A DNA stretch of 64,000 bases from Anderseniella sp. Alg231-50 (GCF_900149695.1 NZ_LT703003.1:1736001-1800000); one strand, 5' to 3'; counted from the first letter of the stretch, positions 1 through 8,387 are shown. Program-made: numbers and translations. Notes: generated by a model not told the origin, from the letters alone.

Positions 1-1374
1 CCGAAAAAGCCCACTGTTACCGCTCGCCGCCGCGCCCATACGGTTTGCATTGGCGGGTTTGTGAAAATCCGGCGCTGCCGCTGTCCACGAAAAGCCAGGC
101 GGTATAAAATCAGCCGGCGTGTATACGCGTGCATGCGGAATGGCAAGCGCCTGGCAGTGCCCGGTGCCGGCAAGCCAGCGGCGGGGCAGATCAGCGATAC
201 CGTGCCTGCAAGTGCCGGGCTTCCTGCCGCGACTGGCGCCGGAGTTCCGCGCACTGTTGCCGGAGACGTGCTGGTGATGATGCGCCGGACCGCCAAAGCG
301 GCTGAAGCTGATGCGGTTGCCAGGAAATTCAGCCTTGAGATTGCCGGCCGCTGGAGCCTTGGCAGTATTGACGCGCGCCTGGTGCGTTTCCGTATTCGCG
401 ACAGGCGCACGGTTGCCCAGGTGGTCGCAGCATTGCGCAGCGATCCGAGGGTTATGGCACCGCAACCCAATTACCAGTATCGCGCACAGACCGGTGGCCG
501 AAAAACACCGGCTGCCGGACTGCAGTATGCGCTGAGCAAGGCCGATATCATATCGGCACATTCGCTGGCGCGCGGCCGCGGCGTACGCATTGCCGTCATC
601 GACTCGGGCATTGACGTGACCCATCCCGACCTCGCCAAAGCGGTTGTGGCGTCATTTGATGCCGCCGGCAAAGCCGCAATCCGGCCCGGCGATCACGGCA
701 CCGCAATCGCCGGCATCATCAGGGCGCGCGGGCTGCTGCGCGGGGTCGCACCCGAAGCCGCTTTGTTGAATGTAAACGTGTTCCAGTCGTCCGGCTCAGG
801 CCGTCCGGCGATTGCCACTACAGCCAACCTCCTGCGCGGCCTTGACTGGGCTGTGTCAAAGCGTGCCCGGGTCATCAATATGAGCCTTGCAGGCCCGCAT
901 GACCCCTTGTTGCGCCATGCAATCATCGCCGCCTATCGAAAGCGGGCGATCATTGTTGCCGCTGCCGGAAATGGCGGTGCAAATGCGCCTTCAGCCTATC
1001 CGGCGGCCTATGCACAGGTTATCGCGGTCACCGCAACCGACATTGCCGACCGCGTGTACAGGTCTGCGAACCAGGGCAGCTACATCGCAGTCGCTGCTCC
1101 CGGTGTCGACATTCTGGCACCGGCACTTGGGCATGCGCACCTGCTGCAGACCGGCACGTCATTTGCCGCCGCCCATGTCAGCGGCATAATCGCGCTCATT
1201 GTCGGGCGCGCACCGAAACTGACGGCCAAGGCGGTGCTGCGGGCGCTCAGCGAAACGGCCGGCGATCTAGGCCGGCCGGGCCGCGATGAAACCTTCGGGG
1301 CAGGCCGCGTCAGTGCTTACAAATCACTGGCCTTGATTAAAAAATCCAGGCGAACTTCCGGGTATCGCCAATGA
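1..1374 (+). CDS. S8 (subtilisin-family) serine peptidase, 5' end outside window
   Basis: Subtilase-fold endopeptidase. The catalytic triad is visible: Asp in VIDSGIDVTHPDL, His in DHGTAIAGI and Ser in GTSFAAAHVSG (residues 181, 212 and 367 counted from the GTG at 61), with the oxyanion Asn in AAAGNGGAN. A GTG at 61 could start a 437-residue protein, but the frame is open to base 1. The segment spanning that GTG contains a cysteine motif, CIGG then CRCP then YAC, that looks like one continuous small domain, so I infer the true start lies upstream. It is followed by a basic linker and a probable propeptide-like region before the peptidase domain. The stop overlaps the next gene by 4 bases (ATGA), suggesting co-transcription. 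Substrate unknown; secretion cannot be judged without the N-terminus. Confidence 0.85.
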   Translation, partial: PKKPTVTARRRAHTVCIGGFVKIRRCRCPRKARRYKISRRVYACMRNGKRLAVPGAGKPAAGQISDTVPASAGLPAATGAGVPRTVAGDVLVMMRRTAKAAEADAVARKFSLEIAGRWSLGSIDARLVRFRIRDRRTVAQVVAALRSDPRVMAPQPNYQYRAQTGGRKTPAAGLQYALSKADIISAHSLARGRGVRIAVIDSGIDVTHPDLAKAVVASFDAAGKAAIRPGDHGTAIAGIIRARGLLRGVAPEAALLNVNVFQSSGSGRPAIATTANLLRGLDWAVSKRARVINMSLAGPHDPLLRHAIIAAYRKRAIIVAAAGNGGANAPSAYPAAYAQVIAVTATDIADRVYRSANQGSYIAVAAPGVDILAPALGHAHLLQTGTSFAAAHVSGIIALIVGRAPKLTAKAVLRALSETAGDLGRPGRDETFGAGRVSAYKSLALIKKSRRTSGYRQ

Positions 1375-2849
1375 TAAAGACACCCATCCTCATTGTCGGG
1401 GCAGGACCGACCGGCCTGATGTTGTCGGCGCAGTTGCACCGCTATGGAGCGGCACATGTCATTGCCGACCGCAAGAAAGGTGTCACCGAGGTCAGCAAAG
1501 CCCTGGCCGTGCAGGCCCGGACGCTTGAACAATATCGTCAGCTCGGCATTGCCGACGCTGCCATTGATGACGGCTTCATGGCGGAAAGTGCGCGGTTCAT
1601 CATCAACGGCCGCATCAGGGCGACCGCCCAGTTCGGCGAGATCGGTGCCGGGCTCAGCCCGTACCCGTTTCTGTTCATTCTGGAGCAATCGCGCAATGAG
1701 GCGTTGCTGCTGGATCACATCACCTCGCGCGGAGGCGCAGTTCAGTGGTCGACCGAGGTTACGGACCTGCAACGTCATGCTGACGGTTATACCGGCACCT
1801 TGAAACGCTCAGACGGGACCTCGGAACCATTCCGGTGCCGGTATCTTATCGGATGCGGCGGCGCCAGCAGTCCGGTACGGCACTTTCTCGACATGCCGTT
1901 CAGGGGGGCTACCAACGAACAATCGTTCTTTGTGGCTGACATCAACCTGGACATAGACCTGGAAAAACACGGCCTGCTGCTGGTCTTCAACCAGGCAGAG
2001 TTTTTCGCGTTTTTCCCGATGCCGGGCCGCAACCACTATCGGGCAATCGGGGTTCTGCCGCTTTCCATTGCCGATCCGGATGACTTCCCGTTCGACCAGT
2101 TAAAGGCCCATATCGAGGACAATCTCGGGATTCCGGCAAAGATCACCAGCCACACATGGTACTCCGCCTATCGGGTTCACCACCGGATTGCGGACAGTTT
2201 TCGCTCTGGCGATGCCTTTCTGGTCGGCGATGCCGCGCACATCCACAGCCCGGCCGGGGGGCAGGGGATGAACACAGGGCTTGGTGATGCCGTCAATCTG
2301 GGCTGGAAACTCGCTGCCGTGGTCAATGGATGGGCCGGGCCGGACCTGTTGAGCTCCTACAGTGAAGAACGCAGGCCGTTCGGGATGCGGCTGGTTCATA
2401 CGACGGACCGGGCATTCACCATGCTGGTGTCGAAATCCGCGCTTGCCGAGTTTGTCCGCACCCGCATTCTGCCGCACTGGCTGAGTACGGTGCTGCGCTT
2501 TCAAAAAACCCGCCGGCTGCTGTTCAAGACCATCTCGCAGACGGTTATCGATTACCGCAAGAGTTCCCTGAGCGACGGATCCGGCTCGCGTTCAATTCGA
2601 AGCGGGGATCGGTTTCCCTGGTTTGAATGGGACGGCGGAAACAGCTTTGAATGGCTCGCAAATCCTGGATATGTCGTGCTTCGGTTTGATGGTGCCAAGG
2701 CAAGCGACATTGCGGGCTGGACCGGGCCGGTTACCGCAATCGAGGTCACAGGCGAAGCTGCGGTGACCGCCGCCAAAGCAGGATTGCCGGATCGAGGCGC
2801 CGTGGTTGTGCGCCCGGATATGCACGTGGCACAGATTACGGCCGAATGA
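1371..2849 (+). CDS. FAD-dependent aromatic-ring-type monooxygenase (PheA/TfdB family)
   Basis: Flavoprotein monooxygenase, 492 residues, of the group that hydroxylates phenolic or polyketide rings using NAD(P)H and oxygen. The N-terminal dinucleotide-binding motif is ILIVGAGPTGLMLSAQL, and the second FAD motif GDAAHIHSPAGGQGMN lies near residue 290, followed by the usual GLGDAVNLGWKLA helix. The C-terminal part after about residue 400 is the variable thioredoxin-like region of the family and is short here. It is translationally coupled to the preceding peptidase gene by a 4-base overlap, an odd pairing that gives no clue to substrate. Family assignment is firm; substrate is unknown. Confidence 0.85.
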   Translation: MIKTPILIVGAGPTGLMLSAQLHRYGAAHVIADRKKGVTEVSKALAVQARTLEQYRQLGIADAAIDDGFMAESARFIINGRIRATAQFGEIGAGLSPYPFLFILEQSRNEALLLDHITSRGGAVQWSTEVTDLQRHADGYTGTLKRSDGTSEPFRCRYLIGCGGASSPVRHFLDMPFRGATNEQSFFVADINLDIDLEKHGLLLVFNQAEFFAFFPMPGRNHYRAIGVLPLSIADPDDFPFDQLKAHIEDNLGIPAKITSHTWYSAYRVHHRIADSFRSGDAFLVGDAAHIHSPAGGQGMNTGLGDAVNLGWKLAAVVNGWAGPDLLSSYSEERRPFGMRLVHTTDRAFTMLVSKSALAEFVRTRILPHWLSTVLRFQKTRRLLFKTISQTVIDYRKSSLSDGSGSRSIRSGDRFPWFEWDGGNSFEWLANPGYVVLRFDGAKASDIAGWTGPVTAIEVTGEAAVTAAKAGLPDRGAVVVRPDMHVAQITAE

Positions 2850-3316
2850 CGCAAACGCTGCAACCGCAACAGGAAGCTGCGGAACACATGGCCGGGGTCC
2901 GGTGATTCCTGAAAGCTGTTGCGGCCTGTCGTCCCGAAAACCGGAATGTTTTCAGCTCAAAGTTGTTCACAGGAGTGAAGAATGGATGAGTTCGGGCGAA
3001 ATAGCGGCAAAATTTTGCCCAATGCATGCCGATGGCGTTGATGCTTCCGGCAGGTCCCCCGGATTGGTGCAAGGCCAGCGAGCCGCGCAACTGTGCCGAA
3101 AAACCGGGATGTCTTGCTCTCAGGCGCGCATACAGCCGGCAACGCAACCTCGCCTGCCGTCACCAGAAAACACTTCAAATACCCAACTGTGACATTTTGG
3201 CAACACATTTTGAAAAAATCCGTGCCCGGTTCAATTTCACTTGCGTTTGCCTGATAATCAGGCATTTCTTGCTTGTAGTGCAGAGGTTAGTTGTTCCCAA
3301 CGAAGTGAGGGTTGTC
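2850..3316. other. 467-bp intergenic region with a short palindrome near its 3' end
   Basis: No convincing gene. It starts with a 19-codon frame overlapping the monooxygenase stop, which I do not regard as real. The second half becomes AT-richer and presumably carries the promoter of the outer-membrane-type protein. A palindrome at 3248-3264 is listed separately. An extended reading frame through 3026-3316 in phase with the downstream gene lacks any coding look and is not counted as part of it. Confidence 0.5.
3248..3264. promoter_or_regulatory. 17-nt palindrome upstream of the outer-membrane-type protein gene
   Basis: Perfect inverted repeat TGCCTGAT-A-ATCAGGCA with 8-base arms and a 1-base centre, ending 52 bases before the ATG at 3317. 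It could be an operator for a dimeric regulator; the very tight loop makes an RNA hairpin less likely. The sequence fact is certain, the role is inference. Confidence 0.35.
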
Positions 3317-4186
3317 ATGAAACATATTATCAAATCAAGCATTGCGGCCATGATGGTGTTCGGTGCCGGTCAGGCGTCGGCGGCTGATTTCACGGAGCCA
3401 TCGTTGCCGTCGGTCAGCTCGGTCATGTCAATTTACGGCGGTGGCGCAGTCCTTGACTCCGATGATGCTGAGTTTGATGAAGACGGGTATTTCATTTTTG
3501 GTGGAGATGCACGGGTAGCCGGAGAAAGCTGGCTGTTTGAAATCGCAGGGGCAGGTCATACAACCACCGATGACAATAGCTCAAGTGGGCACGGCGGCGG
3601 TGCTCACTTTTCCGGTGCTGGCCATTGGCTGTCGCGGTCACAGGACAACACATGGGGTCTCTTCGGGGCGTTGGCCCATACGGAATTTGCCGACAGCGAT
3701 GATTATGCACAGCATGTATTCGGCGGTCTGGAATTCGCAGGTTTCGGTGCACAATCTACCTGGTTTGCGCAAGCTGGCGGTGTCGTTTGTGTAAATGGCG
3801 CCTGTTCTGACACTTGGGAAGCAGGCGGTTTCGGTCGCGTAGGTTTCCGTTATTTCCCAACGGATGACCAGAAATTCGAAATTGATTTCATGGGTGGATT
3901 CGGCAATTTTGACGATGACAATGATGTTGGCTTTACCGCGGCCTGGGGGGCTGAGTATGAACAGCAACTGTCCGGGCCATTCAGCTGGTTCGTTGCCTAT
4001 CGGGGCCATTTTGTGGAAGATTCCACAGATGGCACCACTACCCCCGATGCGGTCAGTCACGCCGGCTTGGTAGGCTTCCGGGTCGATGTCGGCGCGGGCA
4101 GCCTGCGCCAGAGAGATGTCGAGGGTGCCGGGACTTTCAATATGCCGGACCTGTTCCGGGCCTTTGCATGGCCTGATGAACTGTAA
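3317..4186 (+). CDS. Exported, probable outer-membrane beta-barrel protein
   Basis: 289 residues from the ATG at 3317, chosen because it begins a classical Sec signal peptide (MKHIIKSSIAAMMVFGAG, cleavage after QASA) preceded by a GTGAGGG ribosome site. The mature part is acidic and rich in Gly, Asp and Phe, with alternating hydrophobic and polar residues and aromatic-ended strands (for example GGFGRVGFRYFP, AWGAEYEQQL), as in small porin-like or OmpA-barrel proteins. A Cys pair sits in VVCVNGACSD. The final residue is not Phe. The gene is followed by a strong terminator and appears monocistronic. I do not recognise a specific family; function unknown. Confidence 0.7.
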   Translation: MKHIIKSSIAAMMVFGAGQASAADFTEPSLPSVSSVMSIYGGGAVLDSDDAEFDEDGYFIFGGDARVAGESWLFEIAGAGHTTTDDNSSSGHGGGAHFSGAGHWLSRSQDNTWGLFGALAHTEFADSDDYAQHVFGGLEFAGFGAQSTWFAQAGGVVCVNGACSDTWEAGGFGRVGFRYFPTDDQKFEIDFMGGFGNFDDDNDVGFTAAWGAEYEQQLSGPFSWFVAYRGHFVEDSTDGTTTPDAVSHAGLVGFRVDVGAGSLRQRDVEGAGTFNMPDLFRAFAWPDEL

Positions 4187-4229
4187 ACTGTGACGACGCT
4201 GACGAGACAGCGTTCAGATTGAATCCTCT

Positions 4230-4258
4230 GGGCCCGGCAACTATGCCGGGCCCTTTTT
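4230..4258 (+). terminator. Rho-independent terminator after the outer-membrane-type gene
   Basis: Stem GGGCCCGGCA pairing with TGCCGGGCCC, 4-base loop, followed by TTTTT. It lies 44 bases after the stop at 4186. Confidence 0.85.
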
Positions 4259-4354
4259 GTATCTGGCTCCCGGTCATGCTAATGCGAGGCTGCCATATGG
4301 CCGCGCTTTGCACTTGAGTCTGCTCACCACTGATTGGTTTCGAACCCCGCGCTC

Positions 4355-5935
4355 ATGAAGAAACGTCAAAAGAACAATTTGAGGACGGTGCACCCGTCAA
4401 ATCAGGCGGCGGTTACCCATGTGCCGCAATTGTTGCAAAAGGGCCACGCACTGCAATCGCAGGGACGCGCTGGTCAGGCCATGCAACATTATGAGCAGGT
4501 ACTGCGGCTTAATCCGGGGAACCCGGATGCTGTGCATCTGCAATGCCTCGCGCTGATCCAGCAGCATGATTATCGCGGGGCAATCAGGTTTTTGTCCAGG
4601 TGGGGCAAGCACGACAGTGGCAAAAACGCCGCGACCCAGTATTTTGTCGGGTATGGCTATTATCTGATGAAGCGTTTCAAGCTGGCGCTGAGACATCTCA
4701 CAAATGCTCTTGCCCATGATCCCGCCATGGCGCTTGCGCGATTGCTGGTTGCGCGCATTCAGGCTGAAACAGGTGATGTGGCAGCGGGAAGATCAATGCT
4801 GACCAAGCCACCGGAGTTGGCCGCGAGGGCGGTATCCGACGTCATGACGCATGCGATCGTGCTGTCCCAGTTGGAGTTGTATCAGGAGGCTCGCCAGGTG
4901 CTGGACCGGCTGATGCAAAAGCACAACATGCACGTGGAAGCCCTGTACGAACTGATCCGATTGCCACCGGAAACCTGGACGGGAGAAACCTGCGAGGCGG
5001 TTGCTTCGCGGCTTGCCGGAAAAACGCTTTCGGCAAAACACCAGGTTCTGCTGAAGTTTTCCGCCGGTCGTATTGCAGACCAGCAGTCGCATTACGCAGA
5101 CGCCTACAGGTATTTTGCCGACGCAAAGGCGCAATCCACCAAGCCATTTGACTTTGATGTCTTTGGCAAGGCGATCACGGGCTGCATGGACCTTTCGGAA
5201 ATGGTCAATGATGGCAATACGACCGCCGACCGGCAATCCGGTGCCGTCACTCCCGTGTTTGTTGTCGGGATGCCGAGATCGGGGAAAACGACACTGGAAA
5301 CACTGTTGACCCGATCACCGGAGATTGCCGCATGCGGCGAGATATCACCTCGCTTCTTCATTGACGCCGATATTTTCGTGGGGCCGGAAGGCCAGATACC
5401 TGAAAACTTTGCCGAGCGGCTGAAATCCCTGGGACCAGCGCGTCGCAACCTGCATGCAAAACAATATTGCGACGGCATAATGCAGCAGCTTTCATTGCCC
5501 CACACAACCAGGTTCATTGTGAATACGCTGCCGCAGAACTTCCTCAACATTGGAGTTTTGCGTCATGTGTTCCCGACATCAAAATTCCTCTACCTGGACA
5601 GAAATCCAAAGGATATTTTCATATTCTGCTTCATGAAGCACTTCATGAATCAGTACAATTACACCCGGGATTTTGCTTCATTCATGCAATATCACGCCAT
5701 GTTTGAGCGGCAGATTTCTCATTGGCAGCAGTATCTGGGGCAGGATTTTCTGACACTTTGCTATGAAGATGTTGTCACGTCGCCCGATGACGCGGTTGCC
5801 AGTGTAATGGACTTTCTGGGAGTTGCCCTGCCGGATGCGCACGATCATACCTGCGAAATCAAGCTGACAGACAGGTTCGTTGACTACTGGAAGCACTATG
5901 AAGACTTGCTGCCTGCGCCGGAAACGGCAAGCTGA
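4355..5935 (+). CDS. TPR-repeat sulfotransferase
   Basis: About 526 residues from the ATG at 4355; a TTG 21 bases upstream is less likely. The N-terminal half (to about residue 250) is made of tetratricopeptide-like helices (for example GHALQSQGRAGQAMQHYEQV, then LRLNPGNPDAVHLQCLAL). The C-terminal half is a PAPS-dependent sulfotransferase: the 5'-phosphosulfate loop FVVGMPRSGKTTLETLL lies near residue 305, and the 3'-phosphate-binding segment is FLYLDRNPKDIFIFCF. The family moves sulfate from PAPS to carbohydrate, lipid or peptide hydroxyls, with the TPR part probably binding the acceptor. The gene stands alone between two intergenic regions. Acceptor unknown. Confidence 0.85.
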   Translation: MKKRQKNNLRTVHPSNQAAVTHVPQLLQKGHALQSQGRAGQAMQHYEQVLRLNPGNPDAVHLQCLALIQQHDYRGAIRFLSRWGKHDSGKNAATQYFVGYGYYLMKRFKLALRHLTNALAHDPAMALARLLVARIQAETGDVAAGRSMLTKPPELAARAVSDVMTHAIVLSQLELYQEARQVLDRLMQKHNMHVEALYELIRLPPETWTGETCEAVASRLAGKTLSAKHQVLLKFSAGRIADQQSHYADAYRYFADAKAQSTKPFDFDVFGKAITGCMDLSEMVNDGNTTADRQSGAVTPVFVVGMPRSGKTTLETLLTRSPEIAACGEISPRFFIDADIFVGPEGQIPENFAERLKSLGPARRNLHAKQYCDGIMQQLSLPHTTRFIVNTLPQNFLNIGVLRHVFPTSKFLYLDRNPKDIFIFCFMKHFMNQYNYTRDFASFMQYHAMFERQISHWQQYLGQDFLTLCYEDVVTSPDDAVASVMDFLGVALPDAHDHTCEIKLTDRFVDYWKHYEDLLPAPETAS

Positions 5936-6253
5936 CCCCGGCATGTCGGGTTTCGTGATCGAATTTGCGATAAGCAGGCAAAACCGGATGTGAAACGCAC
6001 ATCCGTGATGATCGTTTCAGTGATTCGGCACTCCTGACATGGCGAGAAGTGAAGCGCTTGATTGTATATATTTTTCAATACGTTAGGTATGCCGATGTAT
6101 CCGGTTGCCGGTTTTGCGGAATTGTTAACTTTTGACGCTCAAACTTTCTGCAGGAAAAAGAGCCACCCGCCTGGCGGGCTCTGACAACCGAAAAAGACGG
6201 CCTATAAGAAGATTTCAGCAGAGCACCTGCCAGCCTTATGAAAGGTTGAGAAG
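5936..6253. other. 318-bp intergenic region
   Basis: No gene recognised. It holds a minus-strand terminator-like hairpin (6155-6182) and the presumed promoter of the small cysteine protein. Short frames on the minus strand here have no coding character. Confidence 0.5.
6155..6182 (-). terminator. Terminator-like hairpin reading on the minus strand
   Basis: On the minus strand AGAGCC pairs with GGCTCT around a 12-base GC-rich loop and is followed by TTTTT. It sits about 380 bases beyond rpsI, behind the bidirectional terminator at 6516-6535, so it may be a backup for read-through from the ribosomal operon. Confidence 0.5.
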
Positions 6254-6463
6254 ATGATTGTGCTTGTCCTGTCTGTCTGCCTCCTTGCCGAGGCTGATAC
6301 CTGCAAAAATGTCCACCTGACCTATTCCGCCCAGTCAGTGTCGCCCATGCAATGCCTGATGGGCGGGCAGGCGCAGATCGCGCAATGGAGCAACGGCCAT
6401 CCAAAGTGGCAGGTGAAGCGCTGGAAGTGTGCCACGGCCGCGCAGATCACACAGGACATCTGA
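6254..6463 (+). CDS. Small conserved-looking cysteine-containing protein
   Basis: 69 residues from an ATG preceded by AAAGGTTGAGA. The N-terminus MIVLVLSVCLLAEADTC is hydrophobic with cysteines; the centre reads VSPMQCLMGGQAQIAQW and the C-terminus HPKWQVKRWKC. The pattern of Cys, MQC and a W-x-V-x-R-W-x-C end resembles a small hypothetical family I have seen repeatedly in alphaproteobacteria, but I know no function. The short hydrophobic N-terminus could be a membrane anchor or signal sequence. It ends 52 bases before a terminator shared with rpsI. Confidence 0.6.
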   Translation: MIVLVLSVCLLAEADTCKNVHLTYSAQSVSPMQCLMGGQAQIAQWSNGHPKWQVKRWKCATAAQITQDI

Positions 6464-6508
6464 GCGATTTGGGCTGTATCCGGTTTTAACCCGATGGCCG
6501 ATCAGCAT

Positions 6509-6539
6509 AAAAAAACCCCGGCACTCAGGCCGGGGTTTT
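6509..6539. terminator. Bidirectional terminator between the small gene and rpsI
   Basis: CCCCGGC (6516-6522) pairs with GCCGGGG (6529-6535) over a 6-base loop. It is flanked by an A-run on the left and TTTT on the right, so it can terminate transcription arriving from either side: the small + gene and the minus-strand rplM-rpsI operon. Confidence 0.85.
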
Positions 6540-6563
6540 GCATTTCGTGGAAGCCGTTGCGGC

Positions 6564-7046
6564 TTAGCGTTTCGAGAACTGGAAGCTGCGGCGGGCCTTG
6601 GCCTTGCCGTATTTCTTACGCTCGACGACACGCGAGTCGCGGGTCAGGAAGCCGCCGCTCTTGAGGGCCGGGCGAAGTGCCGGTTCAAAATAGGTCAGCG
6701 CCTTGGAGATGCCGTGGCGAACCGCACCGGCCTGACCGGACAGGCCGCCGCCGCCAACCGTGCAGACGATGTCGAACTCGTCCTTGCGCTCACACGCTTC
6801 CAGCGGCTGCTGGATGATCATGCGCAGGGTAGGGCGAGCGAAATAGGTTTCGATTTCACGGCCATTGATGGTGATCTTGCCATTGCCGCGCTTGATCCAG
6901 ACGCGGGCGACCGCGTCCTTGCGCTTGCCGGTCGCGTAGGAGCGGCCCAGGGCGTCGATTTTCGGTTCCGCAGGTGCCGCAGCAGCTTCAGGCGTCGCGC
7001 CCAGTGCTTCGCCGAGGTCTTCCAGTGTGGTGATTTCTTCAGCCAT
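6564..7046 (-). CDS. rpsI: 30S ribosomal protein S9
   Basis: Ribosomal protein uS9, part of the small-subunit head, whose C-terminal tail reaches the P-site tRNA. 160 residues: an N-terminal Ala/Glu-rich extension typical of alphaproteobacteria, then the conserved core from about residue 33 ([37 protein letters not shown]) and the basic C-terminus ending in QFSKR with the invariant KR. It starts 4 bases after the rplM stop, the canonical rplM-rpsI operon. Confidence 0.98.
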   Translation of the reverse strand: MAEEITTLEDLGEALGATPEAAAAPAEPKIDALGRSYATGKRKDAVARVWIKRGNGKITINGREIETYFARPTLRMIIQQPLEACERKDEFDIVCTVGGGGLSGQAGAVRHGISKALTYFEPALRPALKSGGFLTRDSRVVERKKYGKAKARRSFQFSKR

Positions 7047-7050
7047 TGCC

Positions 7051-7515
7051 TTAACCTCTCAGCGAGTTCTTGGGGTTCATGCCCTTGACGTCGACGATCT
7101 CGGGTTGCTGTGCTTCATGTGGATGTTCGGAGCCTGCGAAGATGCGCAGGTTCGACAACTGATCCCGGGTCAGCGGACCGCCAGGCATCATGCGCTTGAC
7201 GGCCATTTCCAGCACGCGCTCGGGGAAACGGCCATCGAGAACCTTGTCGGCCTTGGCTTCCCTGATGCCGCCGGGATAACCGGTGTGGCGATAATAGGTT
7301 TTCTGGGTGCGCTTGTTGCCGGTCAACACCACCTTGTCGGCGTTGATGACGACGACATTGTCGCCCATGTCCATATGAGGGGTGAAAGAAGGTTTGTGCT
7401 TGCCGCGAAGACGGGTGGCGATAACGGCGGCGAGGCGCCCTACAACCAGACCTTCAGCGTCAATCAAAATCCACTTCTTCTCGATTTCGGATGCCCGAAT
7501 GGAAAAGGTTTTCAT
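7051..7515 (-). CDS. rplM: 50S ribosomal protein L13
   Basis: Ribosomal protein uL13, an early assembly protein of the large subunit. 154 residues, with the family signatures [19 protein letters not shown] at the N-terminus, [18 protein letters not shown] in the middle and [20 protein letters not shown] towards the end. First gene of the rplM-rpsI operon; a candidate promoter lies about 80 bases upstream at 7595-7623. Confidence 0.98.
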   Translation of the reverse strand: MKTFSIRASEIEKKWILIDAEGLVVGRLAAVIATRLRGKHKPSFTPHMDMGDNVVVINADKVVLTGNKRTQKTYYRHTGYPGGIREAKADKVLDGRFPERVLEMAVKRMMPGGPLTRDQLSNLRIFAGSEHPHEAQQPEIVDVKGMNPKNSLRG

Positions 7516-7594
7516 GACAGTCAGTCCTGAGTGATTAAGTTACAGACCGGATACCTTTGGACCCATTGAAGATCGCGTATCCTGCTGGCGATGG

Positions 7595-7623
7595 GTTCTA
7601 CGCCGGTCCGGAGGTCGGGTCAA
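7595..7623 (-). promoter_or_regulatory. Candidate sigma-70 promoter for rplM-rpsI
   Basis: On the minus strand TTGACC (7623-7618) is separated by 17 bases from TAGAAC (7600-7595), which would leave a leader of roughly 70 bases before rplM. The match to consensus is moderate and the call rests on position and spacing only. Confidence 0.4.
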
Positions 7624-7627
7624 GCGC

Positions 7628-7695
7628 ATTGTGAAATTCATAATTCATCTATGATATTGATTTAATTATATAATATATATGTGGTATTATTTTAC
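7628..7695. other. Strikingly AT-rich 68-bp stretch between PaaI-type and rplM genes
   Basis: A run made up almost entirely of A and T (including TTTAATTATATAATATATAT) in otherwise GC-rich DNA, starting upstream of the rplM promoter candidate and ending at the 3' end of the thioesterase gene. It could be an UP-element for the ribosomal promoter or a transcription pause/termination zone for the upstream minus-strand gene. The composition is a fact; the role is not known. Confidence 0.4.
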
Positions 7696-7696
7696 C

Positions 7697-8125
7697 TCAC
7701 ACACTGCCCATGAAATATGTCGCTTCCGAGCTTGCCACCAGCTTGTCGTCGGCTTCGGAAATGATATCGACCCGGGCCACGGTGAGAGTGCGGCCGTGCT
7801 TTATCAGGCGGATCTGGGCCACGATGGGTCCTGGCTGCGGCTTGCGCAGGAACGAAATTGCCAGATTGGTGGTCACGGCAAGACGTGCTGCCTCCTTGTG
7901 GTGCGCCAGCAGCAGCACGTAAATCGAGAAGTCCACCATTTCCATCATGGCCGGTCCGGAAACCGTGCCGCCGGGACGCAACTGCTGTTCGCCGGCGAGC
8001 AGGCGGATATGGGCTTCTTCCGGCTCCAGCTTCACCACTTCATAATTCACGCCATCGCGCAGGGCCTGCGGGAATTCCGTCTTCACGAATTCGAATACCT
8101 GTTCCGCCGACCATTTAAGTGCCAT
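7697..8125 (-). CDS. PaaI-type hotdog-fold thioesterase
   Basis: 142 residues. Acyl-CoA thioesterase of the PaaI/YdiI hotdog family, which hydrolyses acyl- or aryl-CoA to free acid and CoA. The hotdog helix region GGTVSGPAMMEMVDFSIYVLL and the strand LAVTTNLAISFLRKPQPGP are typical; length is normal for the family. In Rhizobiales this gene commonly sits just upstream of rplM-rpsI, as here. Its upstream region is interrupted 31 bases before the ATG by the palindromic element at 8157-8419, so its promoter must lie within or beyond that element. Substrate unknown. Confidence 0.85.
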   Translation of the reverse strand: MALKWSAEQVFEFVKTEFPQALRDGVNYEVVKLEPEEAHIRLLAGEQQLRPGGTVSGPAMMEMVDFSIYVLLLAHHKEAARLAVTTNLAISFLRKPQPGPIVAQIRLIKHGRTLTVARVDIISEADDKLVASSEATYFMGSV

Positions 8126-8156
8126 TTATTCGCATCCTGCCAAGCTCGTTGCAATT

Positions 8157-8188
8157 ATACCAAAGGAAGTAGTTATTGATCCGTTTGA
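8157..8188 (+). repeat. Left terminal inverted repeat of the palindromic element
   Basis: 32 bases matching the reverse complement of 8388-8419 at 31 positions; the outer 26 match exactly. Confidence 0.9.
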
Positions 8189-8387
8189 TGGAGTCAAATC
8201 CGTCACTCTGGCAGGCGCGGTGCGTAGCGCGATGCGGTGCATCGGGCAAGCGCCGGAACGCACCAGAGTGACGGATTTGACCCACCGAAGGCCGGTTTTT
8301 CGCGTTCGCCGGACGTCGTTATGCTCCACTTGTGGTCGGCCAGACCAAGGCGTGAAGCATGCCTAGCCAGCAAACGCGAAAAACCGG

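Noticed and set aside
3086-3094. Word CGCAACTGT resembling part of a cobalamin riboswitch
   Set aside because: The other conserved blocks, including the B12 box, are absent and the downstream gene is not cobalamin-related.
3026-3316. Upstream extension of the outer-membrane-type gene
   Set aside because: The extension lacks coding character and would bury the signal peptide that starts at 3317.
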